A DNA stretch of 64,000 bases from Rubellicoccus peritrichatus (GCF_033100135.1 NZ_CP136920.1:3901001-3965000); one strand, 5' to 3'. Counted from the stretch's first letter, positions 36,425 through 44,824 are shown. The notes: generated by a model not told the origin, from the letters alone. Numbers and translations are program-made.

Positions 36425-36518
36425 TTTGAGGTAGGGCGCCGTCTCCAGACAAGCCGAGCGTCACGCAAAGCTTTACGCTGTGGTGGCGGCTTGTCTGGAG
36501 ACTGCGCCCTACCTCAAA
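36425..36518. repeat. Near-perfect inverted repeat, likely MITE/REP-like element
   Basis: Left arm 36425-36456 and right arm 36487-36518 are complementary over 32 bases with one mismatch: TTTGAGGTAGGGCGCCGTCT opens the left arm and its complement closes the right. A smaller AGCGT/ACGCT stem lies inside the 30-base spacer. The unit sits just downstream of the DUF1501 stop and upstream of the aminotransferase stop, in a place where a bidirectional terminator could also act. A related half copy is at 39616-39641. Confidence 0.85.
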
Positions 36519-36599
36519 ACGTGAGCTGGAACTCGGCGTTCTCGGAGCAATATACTGCTCCATTATAGCTACAAAGCTTGAATGACTCTGGCCACTTAG

Positions 36600-37730
36600 C
36601 TAACTAAAAAACCCACTTACGGTTTTGCCAACCCGCTCGATTTGTCCATCGGTCATCGTTGGAAAAATCGGGAGATTAATACAGGTCTTCGCTGCAGCCT
36701 CGGAAACAGGAAAGTCACCCTCCTTGTGCCCTAGCTCAGCATAGCATGGCTGGAGATGCATTGGCTTCGGATAATGAGCGGAATAGCCAATCTGGTTTGC
36801 TTTTAAATGTTCTTTTAAACCTTCTGCCTCGGTTGTCCGAATCGTAAAAAGATGATAGGCACTGAGTGCTCCGGGAGCTTCACGTGGTAACAAAAGAGGT
36901 GTGTCAGCCAGTAATTCAAGATACCGATGTGCAATCTTACGCCGCGCATCGTTCCAACTTTGCAAGCTTTTCAAATGAATGCGCAAAGCGGCTCCCTGGA
37001 TTGCTTCCATCCGATAATTATAACCAACTTCTTCGTGGAAATAGCGCTGGAATGAACCGTGGTTCCGCAAAGCGCGACAACGTTCGGCCAAGTCCGCACG
37101 ATTTGTGACCAATGCCCCACCCTCCCCACAAGCAGGCAGGTTTTTGGTTGGATAAAAGCTAAAACAGGCAACATCGCCCAGCACTCCAGCCCGTTTTCCA
37201 TTCAACTCAGCACCATGTGCCTGGGCGGCATCTTCGATCAGGGCGAGATTATGTTTTTGGCAAATTTCAGACAACGCCTCAGTGTCAGCCGGATGTCCGT
37301 AGAGGTGAACGGCAATGATTGCCTTGGTTTTGTCGGTAATCGCTGCCTCAACCGCAGCTGGGTCGAGGTTGAAAGTCGCCTCGTCAATCTCGACAAATAC
37401 AGGTTTGGCTCCCACATAAGAAGGAGCCCAGGCCGTGGATGCGAAGGTGTAAGGCGGGATAATCACCTCATCACCCACACCGATGTCAAACAAGCGCATG
37501 GCCAAATGCAGCGCTGAAGTGCCACTATTGAGCCCGACACAGTGCTCTGCAGTGCAGAATGTCGCAAATTCCTTTTCAAAAGCTTCAACTTCTGGCCCAA
37601 GCACGTAAATCCCGCTGTCGAGCACACGCCCGATTGCTTCGTGGACTTCTGCGCGGTGCGGCGCTAACTGAGTCCCCACATCAAGGGCTGGAATCGGCTG
37701 AAAAGTGGTCTGATCTGATTCGGAAGACAT
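36600..37730 (-). CDS. DegT/DnrJ/EryC1/StrS family sugar aminotransferase
   Basis: The 376-residue protein is a PLP enzyme of the nucleotide-sugar aminotransferase family: 'HCVGLNSGTSALHLAMRLFDIGVGDEVIIPPYTF' (about 62-95), 'NLALIEDAAQAHGAELNG', and the PLP lysine in 'VACFSFYPTKNLPACGEGGALVTN' (about 195-218), with 'GYNYRMEAIQGAALRI' after it. The 'NLPACGEGG' context is usual for family members acting on UDP- or dTDP-keto sugars for surface polysaccharides. No other sugar-nucleotide gene is adjacent. The divergent ABC exporter starts 94 bases away. Confidence 0.88.
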   Translation of the reverse strand: MSSESDQTTFQPIPALDVGTQLAPHRAEVHEAIGRVLDSGIYVLGPEVEAFEKEFATFCTAEHCVGLNSGTSALHLAMRLFDIGVGDEVIIPPYTFASTAWAPSYVGAKPVFVEIDEATFNLDPAAVEAAITDKTKAIIAVHLYGHPADTEALSEICQKHNLALIEDAAQAHGAELNGKRAGVLGDVACFSFYPTKNLPACGEGGALVTNRADLAERCRALRNHGSFQRYFHEEVGYNYRMEAIQGAALRIHLKSLQSWNDARRKIAHRYLELLADTPLLLPREAPGALSAYHLFTIRTTEAEGLKEHLKANQIGYSAHYPKPMHLQPCYAELGHKEGDFPVSEAAAKTCINLPIFPTMTDGQIERVGKTVSGFFS

Positions 37731-37824
37731 GCTGGACTCTAGGTCATTGTCTTTGGCCGCCGAAGCAAACGCAAAAAAGGACGAATTTCCCCACCTTGAC
37801 TTTCTCCTCAGGATAGCGCGGGAT

Positions 37825-39582
37825 ATGTGGTTTCACGATTTACAGTCCTTGAAAGCAATCATCCCTTACCTGAGTTACCTGAAGCCACACCGGAAGCTGT
37901 TCCTTCTGGGAACCGCCCTGAGCATCCTGTTCGGATTGTCCAGCGGCTTGGGGATACCTGTCATCGTAGAAACGCTGATGAAGGATGTTCTCGAAAATCG
38001 TGAGCAGATCAAAACGATCTGGCCCATCGTTGGGATTGGAGCGATCACGGTCGGAATCTTTGTTGTGCGTGGCCTGGCCGGTTTTTTTGGAGGCTATCTG
38101 CTGAGTAGTGTTGGCATGGCAATATCAGTTCGCTTACGACAGGATCTTTTTGAAAAGATGCAGGCCCTCCCCCTGGCTTATTTTGAGAAAAACAAGACAG
38201 GTGATCTTCTGACCAAGGTGAACAATGACGCCAATGCCATCCAAACCATGATCATTGAAGTGGCTGGGGAAAGCATCCGGCAGCCTGCAACCATGATCGC
38301 AGCGATCGGCACGCTTATTTACATGTCGATCACCAACGGTGAATTCTTTTACCTGCTGCTGTTTCTCCTCACGGTCCCGATTCTTGTCATACCTGTGAAA
38401 TTAATCGGGAGACATCTGAAAAAGCGTGGCAGGCAATTGCAGGACTCCCACGCAGAGGTCATGCAGCATCTCAATGAAAATCTCGATGCGCTGCAGGAGG
38501 TCCGCTCATTCAGTTTGGAAGAGCCGCAACAGCGAGAATTCAACAACAGGCTGGAAACAAATAAAACGATTCAACTCAAACTGAAAAAATATGAGCTGAG
38601 TCAGCAGCCATCTATGGAAATTATTATTTCCATCGCCATCGTGGCAGTATTCGTTTTTGCCTTCCAGGCTGGGATTGAATTTTCCATATTCGCCAAGCTT
38701 GCCGTGTTGCTTTACTTCACTTTTGATCCGCTCAAGCGTATCATGAAAATGGTAAACCTGGTGAACAAAACCGAAGGTTCCCTGCATCGTGTCGAAGAAA
38801 TAATGGATATGCCATTACCGATGGTCGATCCACCCGACCCCAAACCACTCGATGTGGCCAATGGCGAAATCGCATTCAAGGACGTCAACTTTGCTTATGA
38901 CGAAGAGCCGGTTTTGCGAAAAATGACAGTCGCCCTGGACGCCGGCAAAAGCGTGGCTCTGGTTGGTCCAAGTGGTGCCGGTAAATCGACTTTTGCAAAA
39001 CTCGTCCCACGTTTTTATGACACGAGCGATGGTGTCATCTCCATCGATGGCACAGATGTGCGCGATGTGCGACAAGCGGATTTGCGACGTAACATTGCAG
39101 TGGTTTCGCAACACCCTGTTCTCTTTGATGCATCCATTATGGATAACATCCGTATCGGCAAACCAGATGCTTCACGCGAGGAAGTAGAAGAAGCGGCCAA
39201 GCGCGCTTTTGCGCATGACTTTATTGAAAGGTTCGACGATGGTTATGAAACCATCTGTGGTGAACGTGGTGACCGTTTATCCGGTGGTCAAAAACAACGC
39301 ATCGCACTGGCCAGAGCTTTCTTGAAAGATGCGCCAATTCTCATACTCGATGAAGCCACCAGTGCACTGGACTCCGAAAGCGAACGCTTCATTCAGAAGG
39401 CACTGGCAGATTTGATGCATGGGAAAACGGTCCTCATCATTGCCCATAGATATAGCACCATTCAACATGCCGACCGCATTCTGGTTTTTGAAAAAGGCCA
39501 GATAGCTGAAGATGGAAGCCACGATGAACTCCATGAAGCCAACGGACTTTATCGCAGGTTATACGAACAGCAAAAATTTTAA
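37825..39582 (+). CDS. MsbA-like ABC exporter (fused membrane and ATPase domains)
   Basis: From the ATG at 37825 the protein is 585 residues; an upstream ATG at 37729 overlaps the divergent aminotransferase start. The membrane domain (about 20-315) has six predicted helices with an ABC-exporter type coupling region ('LPLAYFEKNKTGDLLTKVNNDANAIQTMI'). The ATPase domain shows Walker A 'VGPSGAGKST' (about 375-384), the signature 'LSGGQKQRIALARAF' and Walker B 'PILILDEATSALDSESE', and the switch His in 'LIIAHRYST'. Half-transporters of this class dimerise and flip lipids, peptides or drugs; the cargo is not readable from sequence. Confidence 0.9.
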   Translation: MWFHDLQSLKAIIPYLSYLKPHRKLFLLGTALSILFGLSSGLGIPVIVETLMKDVLENREQIKTIWPIVGIGAITVGIFVVRGLAGFFGGYLLSSVGMAISVRLRQDLFEKMQALPLAYFEKNKTGDLLTKVNNDANAIQTMIIEVAGESIRQPATMIAAIGTLIYMSITNGEFFYLLLFLLTVPILVIPVKLIGRHLKKRGRQLQDSHAEVMQHLNENLDALQEVRSFSLEEPQQREFNNRLETNKTIQLKLKKYELSQQPSMEIIISIAIVAVFVFAFQAGIEFSIFAKLAVLLYFTFDPLKRIMKMVNLVNKTEGSLHRVEEIMDMPLPMVDPPDPKPLDVANGEIAFKDVNFAYDEEPVLRKMTVALDAGKSVALVGPSGAGKSTFAKLVPRFYDTSDGVISIDGTDVRDVRQADLRRNIAVVSQHPVLFDASIMDNIRIGKPDASREEVEEAAKRAFAHDFIERFDDGYETICGERGDRLSGGQKQRIALARAFLKDAPILILDEATSALDSESERFIQKALADLMHGKTVLIIAHRYSTIQHADRILVFEKGQIAEDGSHDELHEANGLYRRLYEQQKF

Positions 39583-39615
39583 AGACTGATCAAGGTCTTA
39601 TTGTGTATCTAAAAA

Positions 39616-39641
39616 GTTAGGGCGCAGTCTCCAGATAAGCC
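39616..39641 (+). repeat. Half copy of the 36425 inverted-repeat family
   Basis: The 26 bases beginning GTTAGGGCGCAGTCTCCAG and ending ATAAGCC match one arm of the 36425-36518 element (differences: T for G near the start, A for C in the right position, T for C in AGACAAGCC). The match carries on into 'GTCACG', also present just inside that element. No right arm is visible, so this copy is decayed or truncated. It sits between the ABC exporter and the AraC gene. Confidence 0.7.
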
Positions 39642-39668
39642 AAAAGTCACGTATGTCGGCATCAATAA

Positions 39669-40520
39669 ATGAAATCCTCAAGTGAATCTCTGGGTGGAAA
39701 ACTGGGCTTTCGTATTGGTCGCTGTTTAACGGGCCCTTCGCCACAGCCTTTTGCACACATTCATCATGATATTGAGCTGAACTACATTTTTGCTGGAAGT
39801 GTAACCTACCTCCATGGCAGTCGTGTCATCACACTACCAAGTGAACGTCTGATTCTGTTCTGGGCAGGAATACCACACCGTGTTATTCAATGGAGTGATG
39901 ATGCCCGAATGGATTATATCACCATTCCGTTGGAATGGTTTCTTTCATGGGGTGCCAAAGATTCTCGACGAAGCGAGGTCTTATCCGGAGCAATGCTCTT
40001 TGACAGCAAAGTTGATGATGAATGGAGGCACTTTGACGCCTGGTGTGTTACTCGCTGGTTGAATGAGTTTGAGCAAACGAAAGATGAAAATCATGAATGC
40101 CTTAAAATAGAAGTGTCTGCCCGTATTCGTCGCCTGCTGAAAACAGGTGAGATGAATACGAAACAGCGGAAAAACGCATCTATCGGTCACGACAAACTAG
40201 CCCTAGCACTTGAATATATTTCAACGCACTTCGACCAATCCATTACAGCAGAGGACATTGCTCACGCAGTTGGCTATCATCCAAATTACTTTCAGAGTCT
40301 CTTCAGAAAAACGTGCAATCTGACGCTATGGGATTATCTGACCCACTATCGTGTCAGTCAGGCTCAACGCATGTTACTCGAAACAGATTGGCCGGTCACT
40401 ACGATTGCCTTCGAGTGTGGCTTTGGTTCAAGCAGCTCTTTTTATCGGGCTTTCGAGAAAATCAATGCAGGTGAAAGCCCGGTTGACTTTCGAAAACGTG
40501 TCACTGCAGTTTCAAAGTAA
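39669..40520 (+). CDS. AraC-family transcriptional regulator with cupin sensor domain
   Basis: The 283-residue protein has an N-terminal cupin domain: 'PFAHIHHDIELNYIFAGSVTYLHGSRVITLPSERLILFWAGIPHRVIQW' at about residues 25-75, and a C-terminal AraC DNA-binding domain with two helix-turn-helix units ('ALEYISTHFDQSITAEDIAHAVGYHPNYFQSLFRKTCNLTLWDYLTHYRVSQAQRMLLETDWPVTTIAFECGFGSSSSFYRAFEKI', about 178-265). The cupin likely senses a small sugar-like effector. The downstream dioxygenase gene, 75 bases away on the same strand, is a natural target. Confidence 0.93.
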   Translation: MKSSSESLGGKLGFRIGRCLTGPSPQPFAHIHHDIELNYIFAGSVTYLHGSRVITLPSERLILFWAGIPHRVIQWSDDARMDYITIPLEWFLSWGAKDSRRSEVLSGAMLFDSKVDDEWRHFDAWCVTRWLNEFEQTKDENHECLKIEVSARIRRLLKTGEMNTKQRKNASIGHDKLALALEYISTHFDQSITAEDIAHAVGYHPNYFQSLFRKTCNLTLWDYLTHYRVSQAQRMLLETDWPVTTIAFECGFGSSSSFYRAFEKINAGESPVDFRKRVTAVSK

Positions 40521-40595
40521 TAAAATCTTAGAATATGGGACACATATGAGCGCATGTGAGATGCATGCTTCATACTTCTCTGGTAGACTATTAGC

Positions 40596-41438
40596 ATGTC
40601 TACCATATCCAATAAAGTAACACCTCTGGAAGAATATCTCTTTGATTTAAATGGTTATATCATCCTGCGCAATGTCATCGACGCGCATCAGCTTGCATCC
40701 GCCAATGCGATTGTCGATTCATGCCCGAAGGATTTAAAGACAGGCGAATGGTGGGGCAATGTCCAGGTTCAAAGCTATAGCGAAACAGACGGGATCAATC
40801 TGCAGCAGATCTATGAAGCGGGTAAGCCTTTTGAGGAGCTCATAGACCAGCCAGGGTGGATCGAAAAAGTGAAGCACTTTGTCGGAGGTGAAGGGACATT
40901 TGATTGGCTTCATGGGCCGCTTTTCCTGGACGAAAATTTCTTTAGCATCCGGGGACCAGGACAGGCTATCGGACTGCATTCCGGGGGCGAGACCGGGACC
41001 AAACGCACGCAGTTCCGTTATCACAATGGTCATTTTCAATGCGGTCAGATCAATATTCTAATGGCTTTCAATGACATTGGCCCGGGCGACGGCGCCACTA
41101 TGGTTATTCCCGGTTCGCATAAGGCGAATTTCCCACATCCATCTTTTGAGGAACACAAGATGAAACATGGTGAAACCAAATCTGTAGAAGGCGTTGAGGG
41201 AGCGATCGAAGTATATCTCAATGCGGGAGATGCCATTCTTTTTGTCGACGCGATCTCTCATGGTTCCGCTGCACGTGTGAACGACGGTGAGCGTCGAATA
41301 TGTGTTTACCGTTATGGTCCATCGTGGGGCTACTTCCGTCATGGTTATCGCCCGTCGGAAGCCCTTCTTGATCGATTGGCGCCAGAGAAAAGAAAAATGG
41401 TTCATCCTCATGAGGCGGCATTGCTCCCACCACAATAA
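40596..41438 (+). CDS. Phytanoyl-CoA dioxygenase family protein
   Basis: The 280-residue protein matches the PhyH fold: 'EYLFDLNGYIILRNVIDAHQLASANAIVDS' at the N-terminus, 'GQAIGLHSGGETGTKRTQFRYHNGHFQCGQINILMAFNDIGPGDGATMVIPGSHKANFPHP' (about 128-190) and 'AISHGSAARVNDGERRICVYRYGPSWG' (about 222-248). The distal His and Arg of the iron/2-oxoglutarate site are in 'SHGSAARV...RR'. The classical H-x-D is not obvious; 'LHSGG' is where it is expected. Many PVC members of this broad family have a similar non-classical site. Substrate unknown. Confidence 0.82.
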   Translation: MSTISNKVTPLEEYLFDLNGYIILRNVIDAHQLASANAIVDSCPKDLKTGEWWGNVQVQSYSETDGINLQQIYEAGKPFEELIDQPGWIEKVKHFVGGEGTFDWLHGPLFLDENFFSIRGPGQAIGLHSGGETGTKRTQFRYHNGHFQCGQINILMAFNDIGPGDGATMVIPGSHKANFPHPSFEEHKMKHGETKSVEGVEGAIEVYLNAGDAILFVDAISHGSAARVNDGERRICVYRYGPSWGYFRHGYRPSEALLDRLAPEKRKMVHPHEAALLPPQ

Positions 41439-41448
41439 AGTTTTTGTG

Positions 41449-42264
41449 TCAGTTTAAAGTATCAATACTTTGAGGTGCTCCCAAACCAACGTTTCTCAGA
41501 CCTAGTGTGAAGAATGCACCAAGAAACCGCGCATCATTTGCCCAGTCAAAAGCCTTTCCATTGAGTCGCAAGGCAACTTGAGCCCGATGCATGCGCCATG
41601 GATCATGGTCAACCTGGAAACGCATCGCCTCATGACCACGCAAGGTATAAGCATGATAACGTTCGTGCAGAAAAAACTCAGGCGTATCTGGTTTAGCAGC
41701 ATCCAATGGCGCCAACGCGTAACCAGCCTCCAACTCCAACTGGTCGCTCAATCCATGAACATTTGCTCGAAAACGACGCTGGTGACGATCATGTTGATAA
41801 TTAATTTTCGCCAAATGGTAGGGCAACCCGTAAAGCAAAGGCCCGATAATTCTTGCTAGAGCATTGTTAATATATTCTGTCATAAAGAAGATCGCACTGA
41901 GTCCTTCATGTTTCACATAAGTTCTGATATTCAGAAAGGCATGACCATCCACCGGCCAGGTTAATGCCTTGGCCCATGGCCCATACTCAGCGAAGCGTAG
42001 ATGCGTCTGCCGAAATGCCACAAACGTAACGAAGGCCTCACCTTCAAATGTATCTAAATGAAAAGGGACCTGCCCCTGGATCACTTCGGGAGTCACCGCA
42101 AAGTGAACCATGAGCAGGTCCTCCCAATCCGCATAAAACAACGGAAAGGGTTTCTTTTGACCATAACCTTCAGTTAGCATTGTTTGAGCTACCGGAGGCC
42201 TATGGTCAGGCATGGCGGGAGGAATTGTTTTCATGGTAGAGATGATCGGAATTCTTATAAGCAA
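41449..42264 (-). CDS. DUF2071 (YqjF-like) protein
   Basis: The 271-residue protein begins at ATG 42264, or at 42234 (MKTIPP). DUF2071 features: 'PFPLFYADWEDLLMVHFAVTPEVIQGQVPFHLDTFEGEAFVTFVAFRQTHLRF' (about 40-90), 'GHAFLNIRTYVKHEGLSAIFFMTEYINNALA' and 'LPYHLAKINYQHD'. The fold is related to acetoacetate decarboxylase; enzymatic activity is unproven. The 42234 start leaves the upstream gene's stop separated by 31 bases; the 42264 start overlaps it. It is the last gene of the acyltransferase cluster. Confidence 0.85.
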   Translation of the reverse strand: MLIRIPIISTMKTIPPAMPDHRPPVAQTMLTEGYGQKKPFPLFYADWEDLLMVHFAVTPEVIQGQVPFHLDTFEGEAFVTFVAFRQTHLRFAEYGPWAKALTWPVDGHAFLNIRTYVKHEGLSAIFFMTEYINNALARIIGPLLYGLPYHLAKINYQHDRHQRRFRANVHGLSDQLELEAGYALAPLDAAKPDTPEFFLHERYHAYTLRGHEAMRFQVDHDPWRMHRAQVALRLNGKAFDWANDARFLGAFFTLGLRNVGLGAPQSIDTLN

Positions 42265-42265
42265 C

Positions 42266-42709
42266 TCAGTCTGTGACTGGCCACTGGTTCACGATAAAGA
42301 CGAGCACATAGACAACTGCCAGGTATCCAAAGAGAAGATTGAATGCCCAGGCACCGATGCGAAATAGTCGTTTCTTTTCGGTGATTTCCTCTGTGTTGTA
42401 ATAGGTTAAGGCAACAATCAGTCGTCCGCCCCAATATACTCCAATGATCAGGGCTAGTGCCGCGACTATGATGTTGGTTTCAAGAAACACGGGTGCGAAC
42501 AACAAGGTCAACAGACCAAATGCAAAATTAAGTCCCTGGATGTAACGGCTGTATGTATTCGTGATCTGCCGATTCCAAACATGCTTCATGCGCGCAAGGT
42601 CTGCATCCCATTCAAGGATACGCCGCACCCACTCATAAATCAGTGCTACGAAAACCTGGCCCGCACCTGCAATATAAAGCATTAGAATTAGTGTATCTGT
42701 ATTTCTCAT
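42266..42709 (-). CDS. Four-helix membrane protein, paralog A of the acyltransferase cluster
   Basis: A 147-residue protein with four hydrophobic segments (about 5-25, 60-80, 85-105, 120-140). It opens 'LYIAGAGQVFVALIYEWVRRI' and contains 'TYSRYIQGLNFAFGLLTLLFAP', which is nearly identical to the 44174 gene ('TYGRYIQGLNFAFGLIAIIYAP'), and the C-terminal 'RIGAWAFNLLFGYLAVVYVLV'. It is a paralog of the 43681 and 44174 proteins. I do not recognise a named family. It starts 15 bases after the MBOAT gene's stop. Confidence 0.8.
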   Translation of the reverse strand: MRNTDTLILMLYIAGAGQVFVALIYEWVRRILEWDADLARMKHVWNRQITNTYSRYIQGLNFAFGLLTLLFAPVFLETNIIVAALALIIGVYWGGRLIVALTYYNTEEITEKKRLFRIGAWAFNLLFGYLAVVYVLVFIVNQWPVTD

Positions 42710-42724
42710 GATATGTTCAGAATT

Positions 42725-43681
42725 TTATTTGATTAACGGAAGAATGATTTCCATGATGAAGGCTGGGTGAAATAAAAGTGGCAGCGGTAGTAGAACCCAA
42801 ACAGCCGTCCAAATCCGACCTGCCCGTTTCCAATTTTTCTCGTAGGCCATTGCTACGGCCTGGATTCCAAAATAAGTTGTCGGAAGGCCGTAACCGGCAT
42901 TTACCGGAACGCTAATTGCCAGTTCATGGGCTAGGCCGCTAAAGACAAAAGCTCCAGTCCTTGCTATCGTTTCTCCAAAGCGAGCTTTCAAAGGCCGAAA
43001 GATCGCCAAAGTCGTCATTTCAGTGAATGCGATGTTCCAACGGCGTCCCCAAAATTCAGCCAAGGTTCGAGCCTTGAATGGTGCATTGAATAGATTGCCA
43101 ACCGGAACACCGATCCAACGCCAGAATCCGGCCATAACATTGAACAAGCCAAAATGTAGCACCAAGCTAAGCCCCGGCATCAAAAGAAGTAATGCAACCG
43201 GAATTTTCAAGATACCCGGCATTCCATCGTTCACATCTGCCCAGAAGAATCGCGCTCCAAGAATGAGAAGGAAACCAAGAATAATGCGAAGTGCTCCTTT
43301 TCTTATTAACCGCCCAGTTCCAGCAATCCTGCCTTGACCCATTTTCTTAAAGACCATTGGACGCATGCCGAACCAACCAACTGTATATGCAATCCATTGA
43401 ACAAAATTGAGGGCATTTCCATTAGTCATCTGATGTGTGGCGACCACCGCCTTCATTCCGTAAAGCAAGGCCAATATAAGAACAATCATACGAAAGCCAG
43501 GAGGTTGATCTAGCGTGATCAAGAACATCGCAAAAACTCCAATGGTCGTTAAGCCCCAGGCCATCACCACCCTCGTCTTGTTTTGATTTTTTTGGATAGC
43601 AAAACCAAATAGAATCTCGACCAAAAGAATTATTGCCCCCTGGATGGCTTGCTCAATACCAGTTGGAAAGTAAGCATTCAT
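42725..43681 (-). CDS. MBOAT / wax-synthase-like membrane O-acyltransferase
   Basis: The ATG at 43681 gives a 318-residue protein; a start 27 codons upstream is within the preceding gene and less likely. It has about eight hydrophobic segments. The wax synthase domain is marked by 'LAEFWGRRWNIAFTEMTTLAIFRPL' (about 205-230) and the catalytic His in 'FSGLAHELAISVPVNAGYGLP' (about 245-265), as in plant-type wax ester synthase and MBOAT_2 proteins. These transfer acyl groups from acyl-CoA to alcohols. The start ATG overlaps the upstream stop by one base (TAATG), suggesting translational coupling. Confidence 0.8.
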   Translation of the reverse strand: MNAYFPTGIEQAIQGAIILLVEILFGFAIQKNQNKTRVVMAWGLTTIGVFAMFLITLDQPPGFRMIVLILALLYGMKAVVATHQMTNGNALNFVQWIAYTVGWFGMRPMVFKKMGQGRIAGTGRLIRKGALRIILGFLLILGARFFWADVNDGMPGILKIPVALLLLMPGLSLVLHFGLFNVMAGFWRWIGVPVGNLFNAPFKARTLAEFWGRRWNIAFTEMTTLAIFRPLKARFGETIARTGAFVFSGLAHELAISVPVNAGYGLPTTYFGIQAVAMAYEKNWKRAGRIWTAVWVLLPLPLLFHPAFIMEIILPLIK

Positions 43682-44118
43682 TAGATGGCCTCCTGTAGAT
43701 TGAGGCCAAAAGCCCATCCGTAAACAGCTGTGAAAAAAGTAAACAAAAGAGTCAGAACCCAATCGCCTACTTTGAACATCAAACCTTTAGGAGCTGCGGC
43801 TTTATCAATAACAAACAGCTGCAGCACAAGTCGTACTGCCCAATACAGGAACATAAAGCCAGTCAAAGCAGTAACAAGCGGAGTATGTGCAATGAGTTCG
43901 ACCGGAAACCCAACCGTTACAAATCCGATAAAGAGATTTGTCGTAAAGATATAGCCGGCATAAATCCAGAACACCTGCCGCGTAACAGGCTCTAGCTTTG
44001 CGGTTTCAGCACGCCAGTTTAACCAGACCGGCAAACGAATGACCGCTGTCATCATCACAACCTGACCCGCGCCAACTGCTATTAGTAAAAAGCTTAGTAG
44101 TGTTTGCATGTCTCTCAT
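43681..44118 (-). CDS. Four-helix membrane protein, paralog B of the acyltransferase cluster
   Basis: A 145-residue protein with about four hydrophobic segments. It begins 'TLLSFLLIAVGAGQVVMMTAVIRLPVWLNWRAETAKLEPVTRQVFWIYAGYIFTTNLFIG' and ends 'MFKVGDWVLTLLFTFFTAVYGWAF', aligning with paralogs A and C at the GAGQ start, the 'A-K-L-P' cytoplasmic loop and the 'F+(I/V)G-W' helix, though it is the most diverged of the three. An 18-bp palindrome (44140-44157) sits 22 bases upstream. Its stop overlaps the MBOAT start. Confidence 0.78.
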   Translation of the reverse strand: MRDMQTLLSFLLIAVGAGQVVMMTAVIRLPVWLNWRAETAKLEPVTRQVFWIYAGYIFTTNLFIGFVTVGFPVELIAHTPLVTALTGFMFLYWAVRLVLQLFVIDKAAAPKGLMFKVGDWVLTLLFTFFTAVYGWAFGLNLQEAI

Positions 44119-44139
44119 TTTTATTCCCTTTTTAAAAAC

Positions 44140-44157
44140 TTTCAGTTTTTACTGAAA
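44140..44157. promoter_or_regulatory. 18-bp palindromic operator, copy 2
   Basis: TTTCAGTTTTTACTGAAA: arms TTTCAGTT and TACTGAAA pair at seven of eight positions around a TT centre. It lies 22 bases upstream of the start of membrane paralog B, and matches the copies at 44626 and 45369 in sequence and spacing. It is therefore a likely binding site for the GbsR-like regulator encoded upstream. Confidence 0.75.
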
Positions 44158-44173
44158 CTTCATGCTTAAAAAA

Positions 44174-44608
44174 TCAGTGATACTGCTCCCAAAGGTTTGC
44201 AACGAACAGCAAGGTGTAGAGCACTGCAAAGTAGATGAACAAAATATTCATACCAATCTCTCCGATACGAAATATCATCTTCTTAGGGATCTCATACATT
44301 GGGTAATGCAGGAACTGGACTGCGATTTTTCCAACCCAGTATGCTGCTATCAGACCTGTCAACGCAACAGCCAGCGGTGTGCCATCAATCAGATCGGGGG
44401 CATAAATAATCGCAATTAATCCGAAAGCAAAATTAAGCCCCTGAATGTAACGACCATATGTTTTAGCAATTTGTTGATTCAATGGCCGCAGTTTTTTGAT
44501 ATCTTCATACCAGCCAAAAACGACATGGCGAATGTATGGGTAAATTATAGCGGTAAATATCTGCCCTATTCCACCCACAATTATTGCATATTCTATCCAG
44601 GTTTTCAT
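44174..44608 (-). CDS. Four-helix membrane protein, paralog C of the acyltransferase cluster
   Basis: A 144-residue protein with four hydrophobic segments. It opens 'WIEYAIIVGGIGQIFTAIIYPYIRHVVFGWYEDIKKLRPLNQQIAKTYGRYIQGLNFAFGLIAIIYAP' and ends with a 'RIGEIGMNILFIYFAVLYTLLFV' helix. Strong identity to paralog A around 'YIQGLNFAFGL' shows gene duplication. A near-palindrome (44626-44643) lies 17 bases before the start codon. It is the first structural gene of the block after the regulator and small basic ORF. Confidence 0.8.
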   Translation of the reverse strand: MKTWIEYAIIVGGIGQIFTAIIYPYIRHVVFGWYEDIKKLRPLNQQIAKTYGRYIQGLNFAFGLIAIIYAPDLIDGTPLAVALTGLIAAYWVGKIAVQFLHYPMYEIPKKMIFRIGEIGMNILFIYFAVLYTLLFVANLWEQYH

Positions 44609-44625
44609 TTTATTAAATATCGAAT

Positions 44626-44643
44626 TTTCAGTAAATATTGAAA
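44626..44643. promoter_or_regulatory. 18-bp palindromic operator, copy 3
   Basis: TTTCAGTAAATATTGAAA: arms TTTCAGTA and TATTGAAA pair at seven of eight positions around an AA centre. It lies 17 bases before the start of paralog C and directly beside the stop of the 49-residue ORF, so it could be bound to control the downstream membrane genes separately from the regulator. Confidence 0.72.
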
Positions 44644-44644
44644 G

Positions 44645-44794
44645 TTAAATCTTAAAAATAAAGTAGAATAAACCAAATCCACGGAACGCTTGTAAATTAC
44701 GAGCCAAACGACGTCGATGACCACCCGTCACCTTGCGATATGGACGTTTTGCTATAATATCTTTCTTTCGCTTATCATAAGTGGTCTTTTTCAT
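44645..44794 (-). CDS. Small basic protein, 49 residues (unlisted short ORF)
   Basis: The ATG at 44794 is preceded by AGAGGA, five bases away, a good Shine-Dalgarno. The protein runs MKKTTYDKRKKDIIAKRPYR, then about 20 more basic residues ('VTGGHRRRLARNLQAFRGFG') and a hydrophobic end 'LFYFIFKI'. It is the first gene after the regulator, with a 30-base gap, and its stop abuts operator copy 3. A match to a named family is not obvious; a nucleic-acid- or membrane-surface-binding peptide is possible. Confidence 0.7.
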   Translation of the reverse strand: MKKTTYDKRKKDIIAKRPYRKVTGGHRRRLARNLQAFRGFGLFYFIFKI

Positions 44795-44824
44795 CACATT
44801 CCTCTCTCGATTGAATATTTTCCT

